A stretch of DNA of 64,000 nt from contig NZ_JAPNLM010000007.1 in the NCBI RefSeq assembly GCF_026627255.1, positions 248,001-312,000 of the forward strand, written 5' to 3'. The position numbers were made by a program, and so were the translations under genes. Within the stretch, counting starts at the first letter, position 1. Each line of letters starts with the position of its first letter. The notes below the pieces were generated by a model, which was not told where the DNA came from, made no database searches, and was given only the letters and a program-made list of their open reading frames with translations. Positions 55,543-64,000 of this stretch are shown here, in pieces. This DNA comes from Streptomyces antarcticus (GTDB lineage Bacteria; Actinomycetota; Actinomycetes; Streptomycetales; Streptomycetaceae).

Positions 55543-56137
55543 GATGATCTGCGGGTTTTTGTCGGTGGTGGTTCGGCATCGTGCTGTCAGTGCGGTAGCT
55601 GCGGTAGCCGTGCTGGTCAGATGGTCGCGGTGAGTGGTTCGGATGGTGACACGGTTGCCGATCTGGTGCTGACGGTTTTGGTGATGGAGCGGGTCAGCTG
55701 GTTGCCGGTCAGTACGGTGTCCGGGCATGGACGGGTTCGGGCCGGGCGGTGTTCGTGCGGGGCGTCATGCCGGTACAACGCCGACGGGGTGAGGCAGCTG
55801 CTCCCGTCCTGCCGGTCCCCGCCGAGAGCGCCGGCCCGGAGGCGCCAGCTCGCTACCAAGCCACAGGGCATGCCATTCCCCGCCGCGCCCGCTGCCTGCA
55901 CGCCCTGCGTACGCGGTATGTACGCTTCGCGGAGCGAGGCGGACCCGTACGGCGCCCCGCCCGGGCCCCGCTACCGCGTCTACTCCACCCCGAGTTCGGC
56001 GAGCCGCGGCCAGCTGCGCCCGGTCGAGCCGGTCGCGGCGGGCTTTCCGATCCGTGCCAGATCCCCGCGCGTTGCTCGGCGCCGTCGGGCAGCACTTCGA
56101 CCACGGAGCGCGCGGGCAGGCCGCCCCCGCCCCTGGT
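55543..56137. other. Gene-free, degraded stretch
   Basis: About 600 bases with no supported gene on either strand, between two helicase fragments; probably decayed remains. Confidence 0.45.
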
Positions 56138-56250
56138 CTATGCCCACTCCATGCCGAGCTTCCGCAGCGCGTCCAGCTGCTCCGCCGCGAGCCTGTCCCG
56201 CCTCGACTTGGTGTTGGAGACCCAGACGCCCAGCTGTGGAAGACCGCCCC
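56138..56250 (-). pseudogene. Helicase-associated (HA) repeat, C-terminal fragment
   Basis: LGVWVSNTKSRRDRLAAEQL then DALRKLGMEWA and a stop is the typical end of HA-domain helicases (LG-W-SN-R-R-L-AL--LG--W). Third piece of this family in the window. Confidence 0.65.
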
Positions 56251-56319
56251 GGTCTTATGTGGCCGTTCACCAGGGCATCTTCGACGGCCGTCAGGCCGAT
56301 GCCCGGGCGGCGGAGTGCT

Positions 56320-57012
56320 TCACTCGTCATTCACGCCCCGCGCGGGCGCCCGGTGCGGCCCCAGTTCCCGTAGGACGTCGCCCAGTTGGGCGGTGGTGAG
56401 GGCGGGGCCCGGAAGGGGAGCGGGTGCCGGGCGCAGGCCGTCCAGGAGCAGGGCGAGGGGGCGGTGCCAGGCGTCCGGCGTGGTCGCGGTCGTCAGGGCC
56501 GGGACGGCGCGGCCCAGAGCAGCCAGCGCGAACAGGATGTCCGCGGTGGTGACGTCCGCGCGGATCGCGCCCTCCTCCCGCCCGCGCTCCAGCAGGAGTT
56601 CCATCGTCTCCCGGTTGTGCGCGTGCACGGCGTCCAGCGCCTCGATGCCCTCGACGTGCGTGGTCATGAGGTCGTTGGTGCCGCGGTCGGCGGCGAGCGT
56701 GCCGAAGACGGCCTGGAGATAGTCGTTCAGTCCTGTCCAGGCATCCGCGGCCGCCCGGGCCCGTTCGCCCGCCTCCGTCGTGCCGGTCAACTGGTCGCGG
56801 AAGACTGCGTCGACGAGGGCGGCGCGGGTGGGGAAGTGCCGGTAGAGCGTCGCGTTGCCCACGCCCGCCCGGCGGGCGATCACGTCCAGCGGTGCCTGCA
56901 GCCCCTGCTCGGTGAACACCTCGTGTCCTGCCTCCACCAGGAGCTGCCGGTTGCGGCGCGCGTCGCGTCGCTGCGGGGCCGTTGCATCACCTGTGCCGAC
57001 GGTCATCATCAT
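56320..57012 (-). CDS. TetR/AcrR-family regulator of the patatin/P450 operon
   Basis: 230 residues: RRDARRNRQLLVEAGHEVFT, LDVIARRAGVGNATLYRHFP, TRAALVDAVFRDQL, with a TetR_C_49/SbtR-like C-terminal domain (ADILFALAALGRAVPALTTA). Divergent from the patatin gene; two matching palindromes lie between. Confidence 0.9.
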   Translation of the reverse strand: MMMTVGTGDATAPQRRDARRNRQLLVEAGHEVFTEQGLQAPLDVIARRAGVGNATLYRHFPTRAALVDAVFRDQLTGTTEAGERARAAADAWTGLNDYLQAVFGTLAADRGTNDLMTTHVEGIEALDAVHAHNRETMELLLERGREEGAIRADVTTADILFALAALGRAVPALTTATTPDAWHRPLALLLDGLRPAPAPLPGPALTTAQLGDVLRELGPHRAPARGVNDE

Positions 57013-57021
57013 CCTCCGTAA

Positions 57022-57089
57022 GAAGTGGGGAGGTATCCCCGGTACTGATGCTATCGTCGGAACATGAAGTGGGGACCACTCCCCACTTC
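57022..57089. promoter_or_regulatory. Two operators between TetR and patatin genes
   Basis: Full site GAAGTGGGGA-CCAC-TCCCCACTTC (57066-57089, 10-bp perfect arms) and a second, partial site GAAGTGGGGA-GGTA-TCCCC (57022-57040). A TATCGT -10-like hexamer at 57051-57056 lies between them. Good candidate TetR sites. Confidence 0.75.
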
Positions 57090-57165
57090 ATCGCGGGTGG
57101 TCCCCACGAGGGAAGGGGCCACCCCCGACTGCGTTCGTTCGTTCGTGCGCTCGGGAGGGCTCGGC

Positions 57166-58017
57166 GTGAGTGGAAGCAGCAGCGGAACCGCACTCGTACT
57201 CGGCGGCGGAGGTCCGGTCGGCGGCGCATGGCTGACGGGGGTGCTCGCCGGCCTCGCGGACGCGGGCATCGACCTCGACCGGGCCGACGTGGTCATCGGC
57301 ACCTCGGCGGGCGCGATCTTCGGCTCCCGTCTGGCCTGCGGCCGGCCGCCCCGCGAGCTGTACGAACGCCAGCTCGCCGGCGACGACCGCATCGATCTCG
57401 ACGTCACCACGACCCAGACGCTCCGCTTCCTCTGGGCGGCCCTCGGTTCCCGCGACCCCGAGCGCTCCGTACAGCGCCTCGGCCGCGCCGCCCTGGCAGC
57501 GCGCACCAGCCCCGCGTCCGAGATGTACGACGCCGTACGGACCCTGCTGTGCGGGGCGACGGACTGGCCCGCACGGGCCCTGCGGATCGCCGCGGTCGAC
57601 GCGGTGAGCGGCGAGGTGGGGACCTTCGACGCGGACACGAAGGCCGGCCTCGTCGACGCGGTCGCCGCGAGCTGTGCGGTGCCCCTGGTCTGGCCGCCCG
57701 TCGCGCTCGACGGCCGGCGCTGGATCGACGGCGGCAGCCGCTCCACCGCCAACGTCCAACTGGCCCGCGGATACGGCCGGGTGCTGGCAGTCGTCCCCAT
57801 CCCGAACGCCGTCGGCCCACACCCCAGCGCCCAGCAGCAGGCGGCCGAACTCGCCGCCGGGGGAACCGCCGTCTCCCTGCTGTGCCCCGACCGCACCGAC
57901 CGCCGCATCATGGGCCGCGACATGACGGCCAACGCCCACATCCCCGCCGCCGCCCGCGCCGGATACGCCCGGGCCACGGCGCTGGCAGCCGGCGTGGCGG
58001 ACGTATGGCACGGCTGA
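57166..58017 (+). CDS. Patatin-like phospholipase
   Basis: 283 residues from a GTG with GGGAGGG ahead. ALVLGGGGPVGGAWLTGVLA (oxyanion hole), VVIGTSAGAIFG with nucleophile Ser47, and RRWIDGGSRSTANV with the catalytic Asp of the DGG motif. Short, bacterial, cytoplasmic lipid acyl hydrolase. An upstream ATG at 57064 would be leaderless but reads through the operator. First gene of an operon with the P450, 34 bases apart. Confidence 0.9.
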   Translation: MSGSSSGTALVLGGGGPVGGAWLTGVLAGLADAGIDLDRADVVIGTSAGAIFGSRLACGRPPRELYERQLAGDDRIDLDVTTTQTLRFLWAALGSRDPERSVQRLGRAALAARTSPASEMYDAVRTLLCGATDWPARALRIAAVDAVSGEVGTFDADTKAGLVDAVAASCAVPLVWPPVALDGRRWIDGGSRSTANVQLARGYGRVLAVVPIPNAVGPHPSAQQQAAELAAGGTAVSLLCPDRTDRRIMGRDMTANAHIPAAARAGYARATALAAGVADVWHG

Positions 58018-58051
58018 TTCCCGGACGCTTCCCTTACCGAAAGGCCACAGC

Positions 58052-59239
58052 ATGCAGGCGCCCACCCTGGAGGAACTGGCCCCCGACGGCCACGACCTGG
58101 CGAGGGACCCGTATCCCGTCTACGCGGCCCTGCGTGCCAAGGGCCCCGTCCACCGCGTGCTCGTTCCGGGCAGCGGGGAATGCTGGCTGGTCGTGACGCG
58201 CGACGCGGCCAGGGCCGCGCTTACCGACCCGCGGCTGCGCAACGACATACGGCACTCCTCGTCCTGGCGGACCGACGGCGGCCACGCCCTCGGCCGCAAC
58301 ATGCTCCAGAGCGACCCGCCGCTCCATACCCGCCTGCGCGGGCTGGTGGCGAAGCACTTCACGCCGGGGCGGATCGCCGCCCTGCGGCCGGGGATCGAGG
58401 CGGTCGCGGCGGAGCTGCTCGCCGCGCTGCCCCGGCAGGGGACCGCCGACCTGGTGGGCGGGTATGCGCTGCCGTTGCCCATCACTGTGATCTGCGACCT
58501 GCTGGGCGTTCCGGTGACGGACCGCTCCGCCTTCCATGACTGGTCGAACGAGCTGGTCATGCCCACCTCGCCGCAGGCGGCGGCTTCTGCGGCCGCCGAG
58601 CTGACCGGCTACCTCACCGAACTGACCGCCCGGAAGGCCGGCGCCCCGGACGGCACCCTGCTCAGCGACCTCGCAGCCGACGCGTCCGGCCTCACCGCCG
58701 AGGAACTCCTCGGCATGGCCTTCCTGCTCCTGGTCGCAGGCCACGAGACAACGGTCAACCTGATCTCGGGGACACTGCACGCCCTGCTCGCCGACCCTGA
58801 ACAACTCGCGCTGCTACGCGCCGACGTGAGCCTGGCCCCCGCCGCCGTGGAGGAGTCCCTGCGATACAACTCCCCCGTCCACGCCTCGGCGTTCCGCTTC
58901 GCCGCCGAGCCCCTGGACCTCGCCGACACCCACATCCGCGCCGGTGACGCGGTCCAGGTCTCCCTCGCCGCGGCCTCCCGCGACCCGCACCACTTCCCGG
59001 ACCCCGACCGTTTCGACATCACGCGCCGCACACCGGGCCACGCCGCCTTCGGCCACGGACTGCACCACTGCCTGGGCGCCCCACTGGCCCGCGCGGAGGC
59101 CGCGATCGCCCTGCGTCTGCTCATGGAACAGCGCCGCACGATGACCTTCGCCACCGACCCGGCGCACCTGACCTGGCGGACCAGCACCCTGCTCCGGGGG
59201 CTGACCGAACTGCCGGTCAATTTTCGCCAGGTCCGCTGA
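58052..59239 (+). CDS. Cytochrome P450
   Basis: 395 residues. I-helix LLVAGHETTVNLISG, ExxR in AAVEESLRYNSPVH, and the haem loop AFGHGLHHCLGAPLARAEAA with the Cys thiolate. Actinomycete CYP105/107-like soluble enzyme. No ferredoxin next to it. Its partner patatin and TetR regulator suggest oxidation of a lipid or a xenobiotic; substrate unknown. Confidence 0.95.
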   Translation: MQAPTLEELAPDGHDLARDPYPVYAALRAKGPVHRVLVPGSGECWLVVTRDAARAALTDPRLRNDIRHSSSWRTDGGHALGRNMLQSDPPLHTRLRGLVAKHFTPGRIAALRPGIEAVAAELLAALPRQGTADLVGGYALPLPITVICDLLGVPVTDRSAFHDWSNELVMPTSPQAAASAAAELTGYLTELTARKAGAPDGTLLSDLAADASGLTAEELLGMAFLLLVAGHETTVNLISGTLHALLADPEQLALLRADVSLAPAAVEESLRYNSPVHASAFRFAAEPLDLADTHIRAGDAVQVSLAAASRDPHHFPDPDRFDITRRTPGHAAFGHGLHHCLGAPLARAEAAIALRLLMEQRRTMTFATDPAHLTWRTSTLLRGLTELPVNFRQVR

Positions 59240-59274
59240 ACAGGGGCTGTTCAAGACGGCTCCGACGCCGTGAC

Positions 59275-59321
59275 GAGACCAGCCACAGGGCGATCGTCTC
59301 AGCCGCCCTGTGGCTGGTCTC
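59275..59321 (+). terminator. Strong terminator of the patatin/P450 operon
   Basis: An 18-bp perfect stem (59275-59292 with 59304-59321; GAGACCAGCCACAGGGCG on the left arm) 35 bases after the P450 stop. Confidence 0.85.
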
Positions 59322-59457
59322 CAAGAGACGAGCAGTCGTCGAAGGGGCCAACGGGGATGGCGGCAGTACACGGCGCGGGCGAGCACGGGCGCTGAACTTC
59401 CTTAGTACTTGTTTGCGATCCCCTGATTTGACTGGGCGGACGGCCTAATCTGGTGGG

Positions 59458-59769
59458 GTGTCTGCTGGCGCTGGGCGGGTTGGTGAGCGTCGGTGCCGGG
59501 GGTGCGATGAGGCTCTGGCGCCGGGGGCCGGTCCGGGTGCGGTGTTCTGCTCGTCGGCTTGTCGTTCCAGGTCATGGCGTCGTCAGCAGAGGCTGCGGAA
59601 GCGGCTGGCGGCGGTGCAGGACGGGGCCGGCGTGGCGGAGTGCACCGTCTGCGGGACGCGGTGGATCGCCGGGTTGGACCGGCGGTCGAATGCCATGTAC
59701 TGCTCGGGGCGGTGCAAGGTGAGGGCCTGGAGGGCCCGGAACGAATCGTTCGGCGAACGGTCACGGTAA
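59458..59769 (+). CDS. Double zinc-ribbon protein, probably leaderless
   Basis: 103 residues from a GTG. Two Cys4 clusters: CRGC then CSSAC (residues about 13-35), and CTVCGTRW then CSGRC (about 62-87), separated by a basic helix (SRSWRRQQRLRKRLAA). A TAATCT -10 box (59446-59451) sits six bases before the start, so the mRNA may be leaderless. Such small zinc-finger proteins occur near recombinases on actinomycete plasmids; DNA binding is likely. Confidence 0.65.
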   Translation: MSAGAGRVGERRCRGCDEALAPGAGPGAVFCSSACRSRSWRRQQRLRKRLAAVQDGAGVAECTVCGTRWIAGLDRRSNAMYCSGRCKVRAWRARNESFGERSR

Positions 59770-59933
59770 CCGCTGGGCGAACGCCCATCCGGTCACGCTA
59801 TGTCCAATTCCGTTCAGTTCCACAGGATTTGTTGCGATCAGCGGTTTTCCGGTCTGACGCTGTGAGGGCAGCGGACCGCGTTCCGTCACGGTCTTGAGAG
59901 CCGTGCCCGGTCCGCTCTGGGTGGTGAAAGCCA

Positions 59934-60990
59934 ATGCCCGAGAATCACATCGAGGTCGGAAGCGTCAGCCAACAGCGTTACGAGCAGATCGTCGCTGAGC
60001 TGCGTGAAGTGGTCGAGCAGCAGTCCCGGGGGTCGTTCGTCATCGGGGACCGTGCCCTGGAGATCGAGCCGATGCGTGAGCACGGCGGACGGACGGCGGG
60101 CGAGAGGATTCCAGTCGTCCGCGACTCGCTGACGAGGCTGGCGGAGGACATCGGGTTGTCCTTCAGCGCGGTCAAGGCGGCCCGGTTCACCGCCTCGCGG
60201 TGGCCAAAGGAGCGTCGCAGGCCGGACGTCTCGTTCAAGGTCCACCGAATCCTGGCCCAGATCGAGGATGAGGACGAGCGGTTCACCGCAATCTGCACCC
60301 CGCCTGAGGGCAAGATCCGTTGGACGGCCGACGAGGCCAGGCGCCGGATCGGCAATCAGGTGGAGACACCCATCTCGCCTGAGGAGAAGGTCAGCGCGAT
60401 CCATGCCCTGGCCCGCCGACGAGCAGGTGGCCGCGGCGGTGACCACCGAGCTCTTGCGCCATCCGACGGTGGCCGCGCAGGTCAGTGCCGAGGACAAGGT
60501 CCGGGTGGTGGAGGAACTTACCCGGGACGAAGGCGTCGCCGCGGCGGTGACCACCGGTCTCCTGAAACGTCCGGCGGTCACGGCCCAGGTCAGCCGGGAG
60601 GACAAAGTCCGGGTCGTGGAAGAGCTGACCCGCGACGAGTCCGTCGCCACCGAGGTCACTACCGGTCTCCTGCGCCGGCCGGATGTCGCGTTCAAGGCCA
60701 TGTCGGATGACCGGGCCCGCCACGAGGTCAATCACGCCCAGGTGGAGCGGGGCCGCCAGGCCCGCGAGCACTTCGAACGCAGCAGCCCGGTCGCGCCGGC
60801 GGTCCGCCAGATCGAGCGGACCATGGAGTTCATGGATCTGGTCACGGCCTGCCACTCCTTCGTCGCTGCCGCCGGCCGCACCGTTCCGGGCCTTCGGGAC
60901 CGCCAACTCGGCGAGGATGAAAGGACCATCGTCCACGAGAACGTCGCCCGCGTCCGGGGTCCATTGACTGAACTAACTCTTGCGTTTTAG
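59934..60990 (+). pseudogene. Plasmid-type repeat protein (DUF6192/RacO-like), frameshifted
   Basis: First frame: MPENHIEVGSVSQQRYEQIV, SLTRLAEDIGLSFSAVKAAR (HTH-like), SRWPKERRRPDVSFKVHRIL. Near 60412-60418 an extra base shifts it; the next frame gives three 36-residue repeats (EDKVRVVEELTRDEGVAAAV and variants), a helical region (FERSSPVAPAVRQIERTMEF) and ends at 60990. It resembles DUF6192 proteins of Streptomyces plasmids, which have an HTH and such degenerate repeats. The last 10 residues may be foreign. Confidence 0.55.
60418..60741 (+). repeat. Three 108-bp coding tandem repeats
   Basis: Units start at GACGAG/GACGAA 60418, 60526 and 60634, exactly 108 bp apart, each coding DE-x-VA-x-x-VTT-x-LL-x-x-P and ending in VEELTR in the first two. 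The third unit diverges after 60700. Confidence 0.8.
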
Positions 60991-61023
60991 CAGGTCAGAC
61001 CCTGTGTCTGCTAGCTTCCCGCC

Positions 61024-62076
61024 ATGGTTGATCTGAACGATCCCGGGCGGGATCTGACACGTTTCCTGCTGCCCGATGTTGGCCGGTTAGTCGAGACCGG
61101 CGAACCGCAGGAGCCCTACCGGCTGCTTGATCCGGCTGGTTTACCGGTCGTGCCGGTCACGTCGTTCTTCGCTGAGTTGCAGGCGGCCAGCAGGCCGGTG
61201 ACCACGGTCCGGTCGTACGGCATGGATCTGCTCAGGTGGTACCGCTTCCTGTGGGCGGTCGACGTCGCCTGGGATCGGGCGACCCGCCGCGAGGCCCGGG
61301 AGTTCTCCCGCTGGCTGCAACTCGCGGACAAGCCGGTTCGGATCCACTGGCGCCACCAACGCCAGGGCATCACTATCCCCAGGCCGAGCGGAGCGAAGCG
61401 GGCCGAGCCAGGGGCACCGAATCCGGTGACGGGCAAGCCGACGCCGGGCCGGAAGTACGCACCGACCACCCGCGCACACAGCGAGACCGTGCTGCGGTCC
61501 TTCTACGACTTCCACCTCGAAGAGGGCACCGGGCCGATCATCAACCCCTTTCCGCTGGACCGCTTCCGGCGAGGCCGGGCCAATGCCCACCACAATCCGA
61601 TGGAACCGTTCAGGCAAGAAGGGAAGGGCCGCTACCGGCCGCGCGTGCCCAAGAAGCTCCCGCGCCGCATCCCGGACGAGATGTTCAACGCGCTGTTCGC
61701 CGCGTTGAAGTACCACCGCGACCGCGCCCTGCTCTCAGCCTGGGTCTCCACCGGCGCCCGAGCCGACGAAATGCTCACCAGCCGTCAGTTGGACACCGAC
61801 CCTGGCCAGCAGCTCATCACCGTCGTCCGCAAGGGAACAAGGGAAAGCCAGCCGCTGCCGGCGTCGCCGGATACGTTCGTGTGGCTGCGCCTCTACCAGG
61901 AGGATGCCCGGCGCCAGGGCGCCCCGCAGGGGCGGCGGTTGCCGTTGTGGTGGACGCTTCGCCGGCCGTGGAGGCCGCTGAATTACCACGCGGCCAGAGC
62001 GATGTTCTGCCGGGCGAACGAGTTGCTGGGGTCGAACTGGACCCTGCACGACCTGCGGCACATTGTCTCTGCTTAG
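61024..62076 (+). pseudogene. Tyrosine recombinase lacking its C-terminus
   Basis: 350 residues: SFFAELQAASRPVTTVRSYG and DLLRWYRFLWAVDVAWDRAT (core-binding domain), LLSAWVSTGARADEMLTSRQ (catalytic Arg), and NWTLHDLRHIVSA where the HxxR box is followed at once by a stop. The rest of the domain, including the nucleophilic Tyr, is missing. Size and style match the long integrases found in groups of two or three in actinomycete mobile elements. Confidence 0.85.
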
Positions 62077-62166
62077 TTTCCGTGTGGCGATTGACTGCAA
62101 CTGAACAGTTGACCAGGGTGTTTGGGCTTTGCGCTCGGGTGTGTGGTGTTTCTACTGTCAGCGCTC

Positions 62167-62514
62167 ATGATCCTGAACTTCTTCTCGTCCCGGGGCTGGC
62201 AGTCCTGGGACATCGAGCATCGGCCGTTGATCCCCGAGGGGATGCCCGTGCTCATCGACGACGACCTGCGCTTCGAGGACGGTCCGGCCGCGCCGCGTCC
62301 GACGGCGGTGGTGAACCGATGGCTGAGGGAACTCCCGGTTAGCGGGGCGCCGGCGCCGAGCTCGTGGGAGAACTACGCACGGGTGGTCAAGGAGTGGATG
62401 GAGTTCCTGGCCGAGCACGGCGTGGGGCTGTTCGACTCACGCGTACGGCTGAAGGCGGCGTTGAGTCGCTATGTGTCGGCGTACGACCTGAGCTCCCCAG
62501 TCGCGTACGGATGA
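62167..62514 (+). pseudogene. N-terminal fragment of another tyrosine recombinase
   Basis: 115 residues: MILNFFSSRGWQSWDIEHRP, EGMPVLIDDDLRFEDGPAAP, SWENYARVVKEWMEFLAEHG. This is the SAM-like DNA-binding domain start of long integrases; the catalytic domain is missing. The sequence between the two recombinase fragments (62077-62166) is not coding. Confidence 0.75.
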
Positions 62515-62595
62515 ACGTCCCCAGCTATGTCGCGGGTGGGAGTGCGGTTGAGGTTCCTGGTTGAGATCGTCAGGCCGACCGGAGACACTCGCACG

Positions 62596-62970
62596 ATGAG
62601 TCGCATGGCATCGCCTGGATCGGTCGAACGAGGTTGGGACGGGCCGTGGTACCGGGTTCGCGCAGAAGCTTTCGAGGCATCGTTCCTGCCCAGCTCAGGC
62701 GAGGACCTGGACGCGGTGTGCAACGTCGATGCCGAGGTCATGCTGACGGACGGATCGCGATGGAGCGCGACCGTCTTCACCGTCGCCGAAGTCGCGAGGT
62801 TGATGGAGACGTGGACAACCAGCGGAGAGGCCCTGGGCGGCCGATACTTCTGGGTCTCGGATGGCCTGATCGTCCGGGATCCCGGCATCGACAACATGAC
62901 CCATGTGATCGCCGGGCTGATCGAGGCGGACGAGTTCTCTGCGATCTTCCAGCGATTTGAAGATGACTGA
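62596..62970 (+). CDS. Small protein of unknown function, immunity-like in style
   Basis: About 124 residues: WDGPWYRVRAEAFEASFLPS, AEVMLTDGSRWSATVFTVAE, TSGEALGGRYFWVSDGLIVR, MTHVIAGLIEADEFSAIFQR. Alternating strands and helices; acidic. It is like small conserved Streptomyces proteins that accompany toxins, but no toxin gene adjoins. Not recognised with certainty. Confidence 0.6.
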   Translation: MSRMASPGSVERGWDGPWYRVRAEAFEASFLPSSGEDLDAVCNVDAEVMLTDGSRWSATVFTVAEVARLMETWTTSGEALGGRYFWVSDGLIVRDPGIDNMTHVIAGLIEADEFSAIFQRFEDD

Positions 62971-63004
62971 TCAGGCCTCCAGCCACCGAGTGCGAAGTGG
63001 AATG

Positions 63005-63465
63005 TCAGGCCACGTCAGTGTCCCGCTCGATGGCCTTAAGGCGGTTCTTGAGGCGGTAGCTGGGGCCGTTGATGGCGATCACGTCGCAGTGGTGCAGAAG
63101 GCGGTCGAGGATGGCGGTGGCGAGGACTTCATCCCCGAACACCTGTCCCCATTCGCTGAAGGTCTTGTTTGAGGTCAGGATGATCGAGCCCTTTTCATAC
63201 CGCTTTGAGATGACCTGGAACACCAGGTTGGCTTCTCCGCGCTCAAGGATCTCGTAGCCCACCTCGTCGACCACGAGAACGCCCGGCCGCAGGTAGGTGC
63301 CGAGCTTGTTGGCCAGGCGCCCGGCGGCTTCAGCGGCTTTGAGGTTGCGGACCATGTCGTCGAGGCTGGTGAAGTAGACGGAGTAGCCGGCCCGGCAGGC
63401 CGCGACGGCCAGAGCGACCGCGATGTGTGTCTTGCCGACCCCGGGCGTTATCAGCGGGGCGTGAG
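63005..63465 (-). pseudogene. IS21-family IstB ATPase, N-terminus missing
   Basis: Begins GVGKTHIAVALAVAACRAGY (P-loop, the first Gly residues replaced), then VYFTSLDDMVRNLKAAEAAG, RPGVLVVDEVGYEILERGEA (Walker B), SIILTSNKTFSEWGQVFGDE and LLHHCDVIAINGPSYRLKNR. The first 90 to 100 residues are cut off by the sequence carrying the next recombinase. IstA is absent. Confidence 0.9.
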
Positions 63466-63565
63466 CCCCTCGATTCTCTGCCTGCGACGAGCGTCACCGC
63501 GAGCGTTCTGTGTCGTTGATGCACTGCTATCAACGGGAGTTCTTCAACGAGACGGAACGGCATCA

Positions 63566-64000
63566 GTGGCACTCAGCTTGGCGGTCCTGCCCTCGGGCGG
63601 ACGGCGGACGTGGACCGTGGTCGACGAGAAGTACCGGACGGTCGCTCCGGTGGAGGAGTGGCTGGAGGCCCACCGGCTGTTGTGGTCGCCGAACACCGTC
63701 CGGGGCTATGCGACCTCGCTGGCCCAGTGGTGGACCTTCCTCGAACAGCGCGAGGAGACCGCGGCCTGGAGCGATGTCGGGGTTCCGGCGGTGGCGGGGT
63801 TCTTGTCCTGGCTGCGCAACGGCCGCACGGTCGAACATGCCCTGGTCGTCCCGGAGCACGCTCCGGCACCGGAGACGCTGGAGGCCCGGCTGGCCGCGCT
63901 GATCTCCTTCTATCGCTGGCAGGGGGCGGTCTTTTCCGTCCCGGTCGCGGGCCGGCTGATGCGCGGGGCGCCTCGCCGGGCTCCGGCCCGCGGTCTGCTG
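63566..64000 (+). CDS. Tyrosine recombinase N-terminal part, continues beyond window
   Basis: From a GTG at 63566: WTVVDEKYRTVAPVEEWLEA, LLWSPNTVRGYATSLAQWWT, AVAGFLSWLRNGRTVEHALV, then SFYRWQGAVFSVPVAGRLMR to the right edge. Core-binding domain of a long site-specific recombinase; the catalytic domain lies outside. It begins where the IstB gene is broken, so it may belong to a later-arrived element. Confidence 0.8.
   Translation, partial: MALSLAVLPSGGRRTWTVVDEKYRTVAPVEEWLEAHRLLWSPNTVRGYATSLAQWWTFLEQREETAAWSDVGVPAVAGFLSWLRNGRTVEHALVVPEHAPAPETLEARLAALISFYRWQGAVFSVPVAGRLMRGAPRRAPARGLL

Noticed and set aside
55621..56373. A 250-residue plus-strand frame
   Set aside because: Pro/Arg/Ser-rich with no conserved pattern; it overlaps helicase debris and the TetR gene on the other strand.
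60418..60741. Possible CRISPR-like repeat array
   Set aside because: The 108-bp units are coding and contiguous without spacers. No CRISPR array or cas gene was seen anywhere in the window.

Overview
The window is about 70% GC with actinomycete-type codon use, GTG starts, many possible leaderless promoters and a pSAM2-like integrative element. It is almost certainly from a Streptomyces or close relative. The density of insertion sequences, broken genes and recombinases suggests an accessory region, such as a chromosome arm or a large plasmid.

Layout. 1-1.9 kb: divergent zinc-free ribosomal protein genes (L31B, L33 and a CobW-type GTPase on the minus strand; L28 and S14 on the plus strand) around a Zur-type palindrome. 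2.3-3.7 kb: a small HTH gene running into a frameshifted response regulator, then a VOC protein. 3.8-15.7 kb: a 273-bp MITE, a large exported DNRLRE/FG-GAP protein, and divergent from it a 2479-residue RHS/YD-repeat polymorphic toxin with ricin-type lectin, RHS core, HINT domain and an ADP-ribosyltransferase-like tip, followed by an overlapping immunity gene. 15.7-25.1 kb: a compact AICE (integrase, excisionase, RepSA-type initiator, SpdB-like protein, TraB/FtsK-like translocase, transfer regulators, a GntR protein with two DNA-binding domains, a long palindrome, an XRE regulator). 25.1-27.2 kb: a second, orphan RHS tip (HINT end plus RNase Sa/barnase-like toxin) cut inside its HINT codons by an IS630 element, followed by an intact barstar gene. 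27.3-28.1 kb: a second, broken integrase of the same type. 28.1-37.9 kb: IS256, a second MITE copy, a lone MazF-like gene, nested IS701/ISL3, a Tn3 remnant, a WYL regulator/VOC pair, another IS630 and an IS4/Mrr chimera.

38.0-42.9 kb holds a three-gene module: a 1176-residue CHAT (caspase-like) protease, divergent from a small Cys-containing protein and a membrane protein. 42.9-56.3 kb is gene debris (LuxR, HA-helicase pieces, replication-relaxation, IS3, SRPBCC) with islands of intact genes: TetR/GNAT, methyltransferase/TetR, an Rpf-like muralytic protein, and a poly-Pro peptide plus PCMT-type methyltransferase. 56.3-59.3 kb: a TetR regulator with two matching operators facing a patatin/P450 operon that ends in a strong terminator. 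59.4-64 kb: a leaderless zinc-ribbon gene, a frameshifted plasmid-type repeat protein, three incomplete tyrosine recombinases and an IS21 IstB remnant.

The most interesting system is the RHS locus. Two different toxin tips, each with its own immunity gene, each followed by a perfect hairpin and then by an integrase of the same family, lie in tandem. The break between the tips falls at a 14-bp identity within the HINT codons. This suggests successive integrative-element insertions have swapped or displaced RHS toxin tips. All calls are from reading the sequence; no database search was run.
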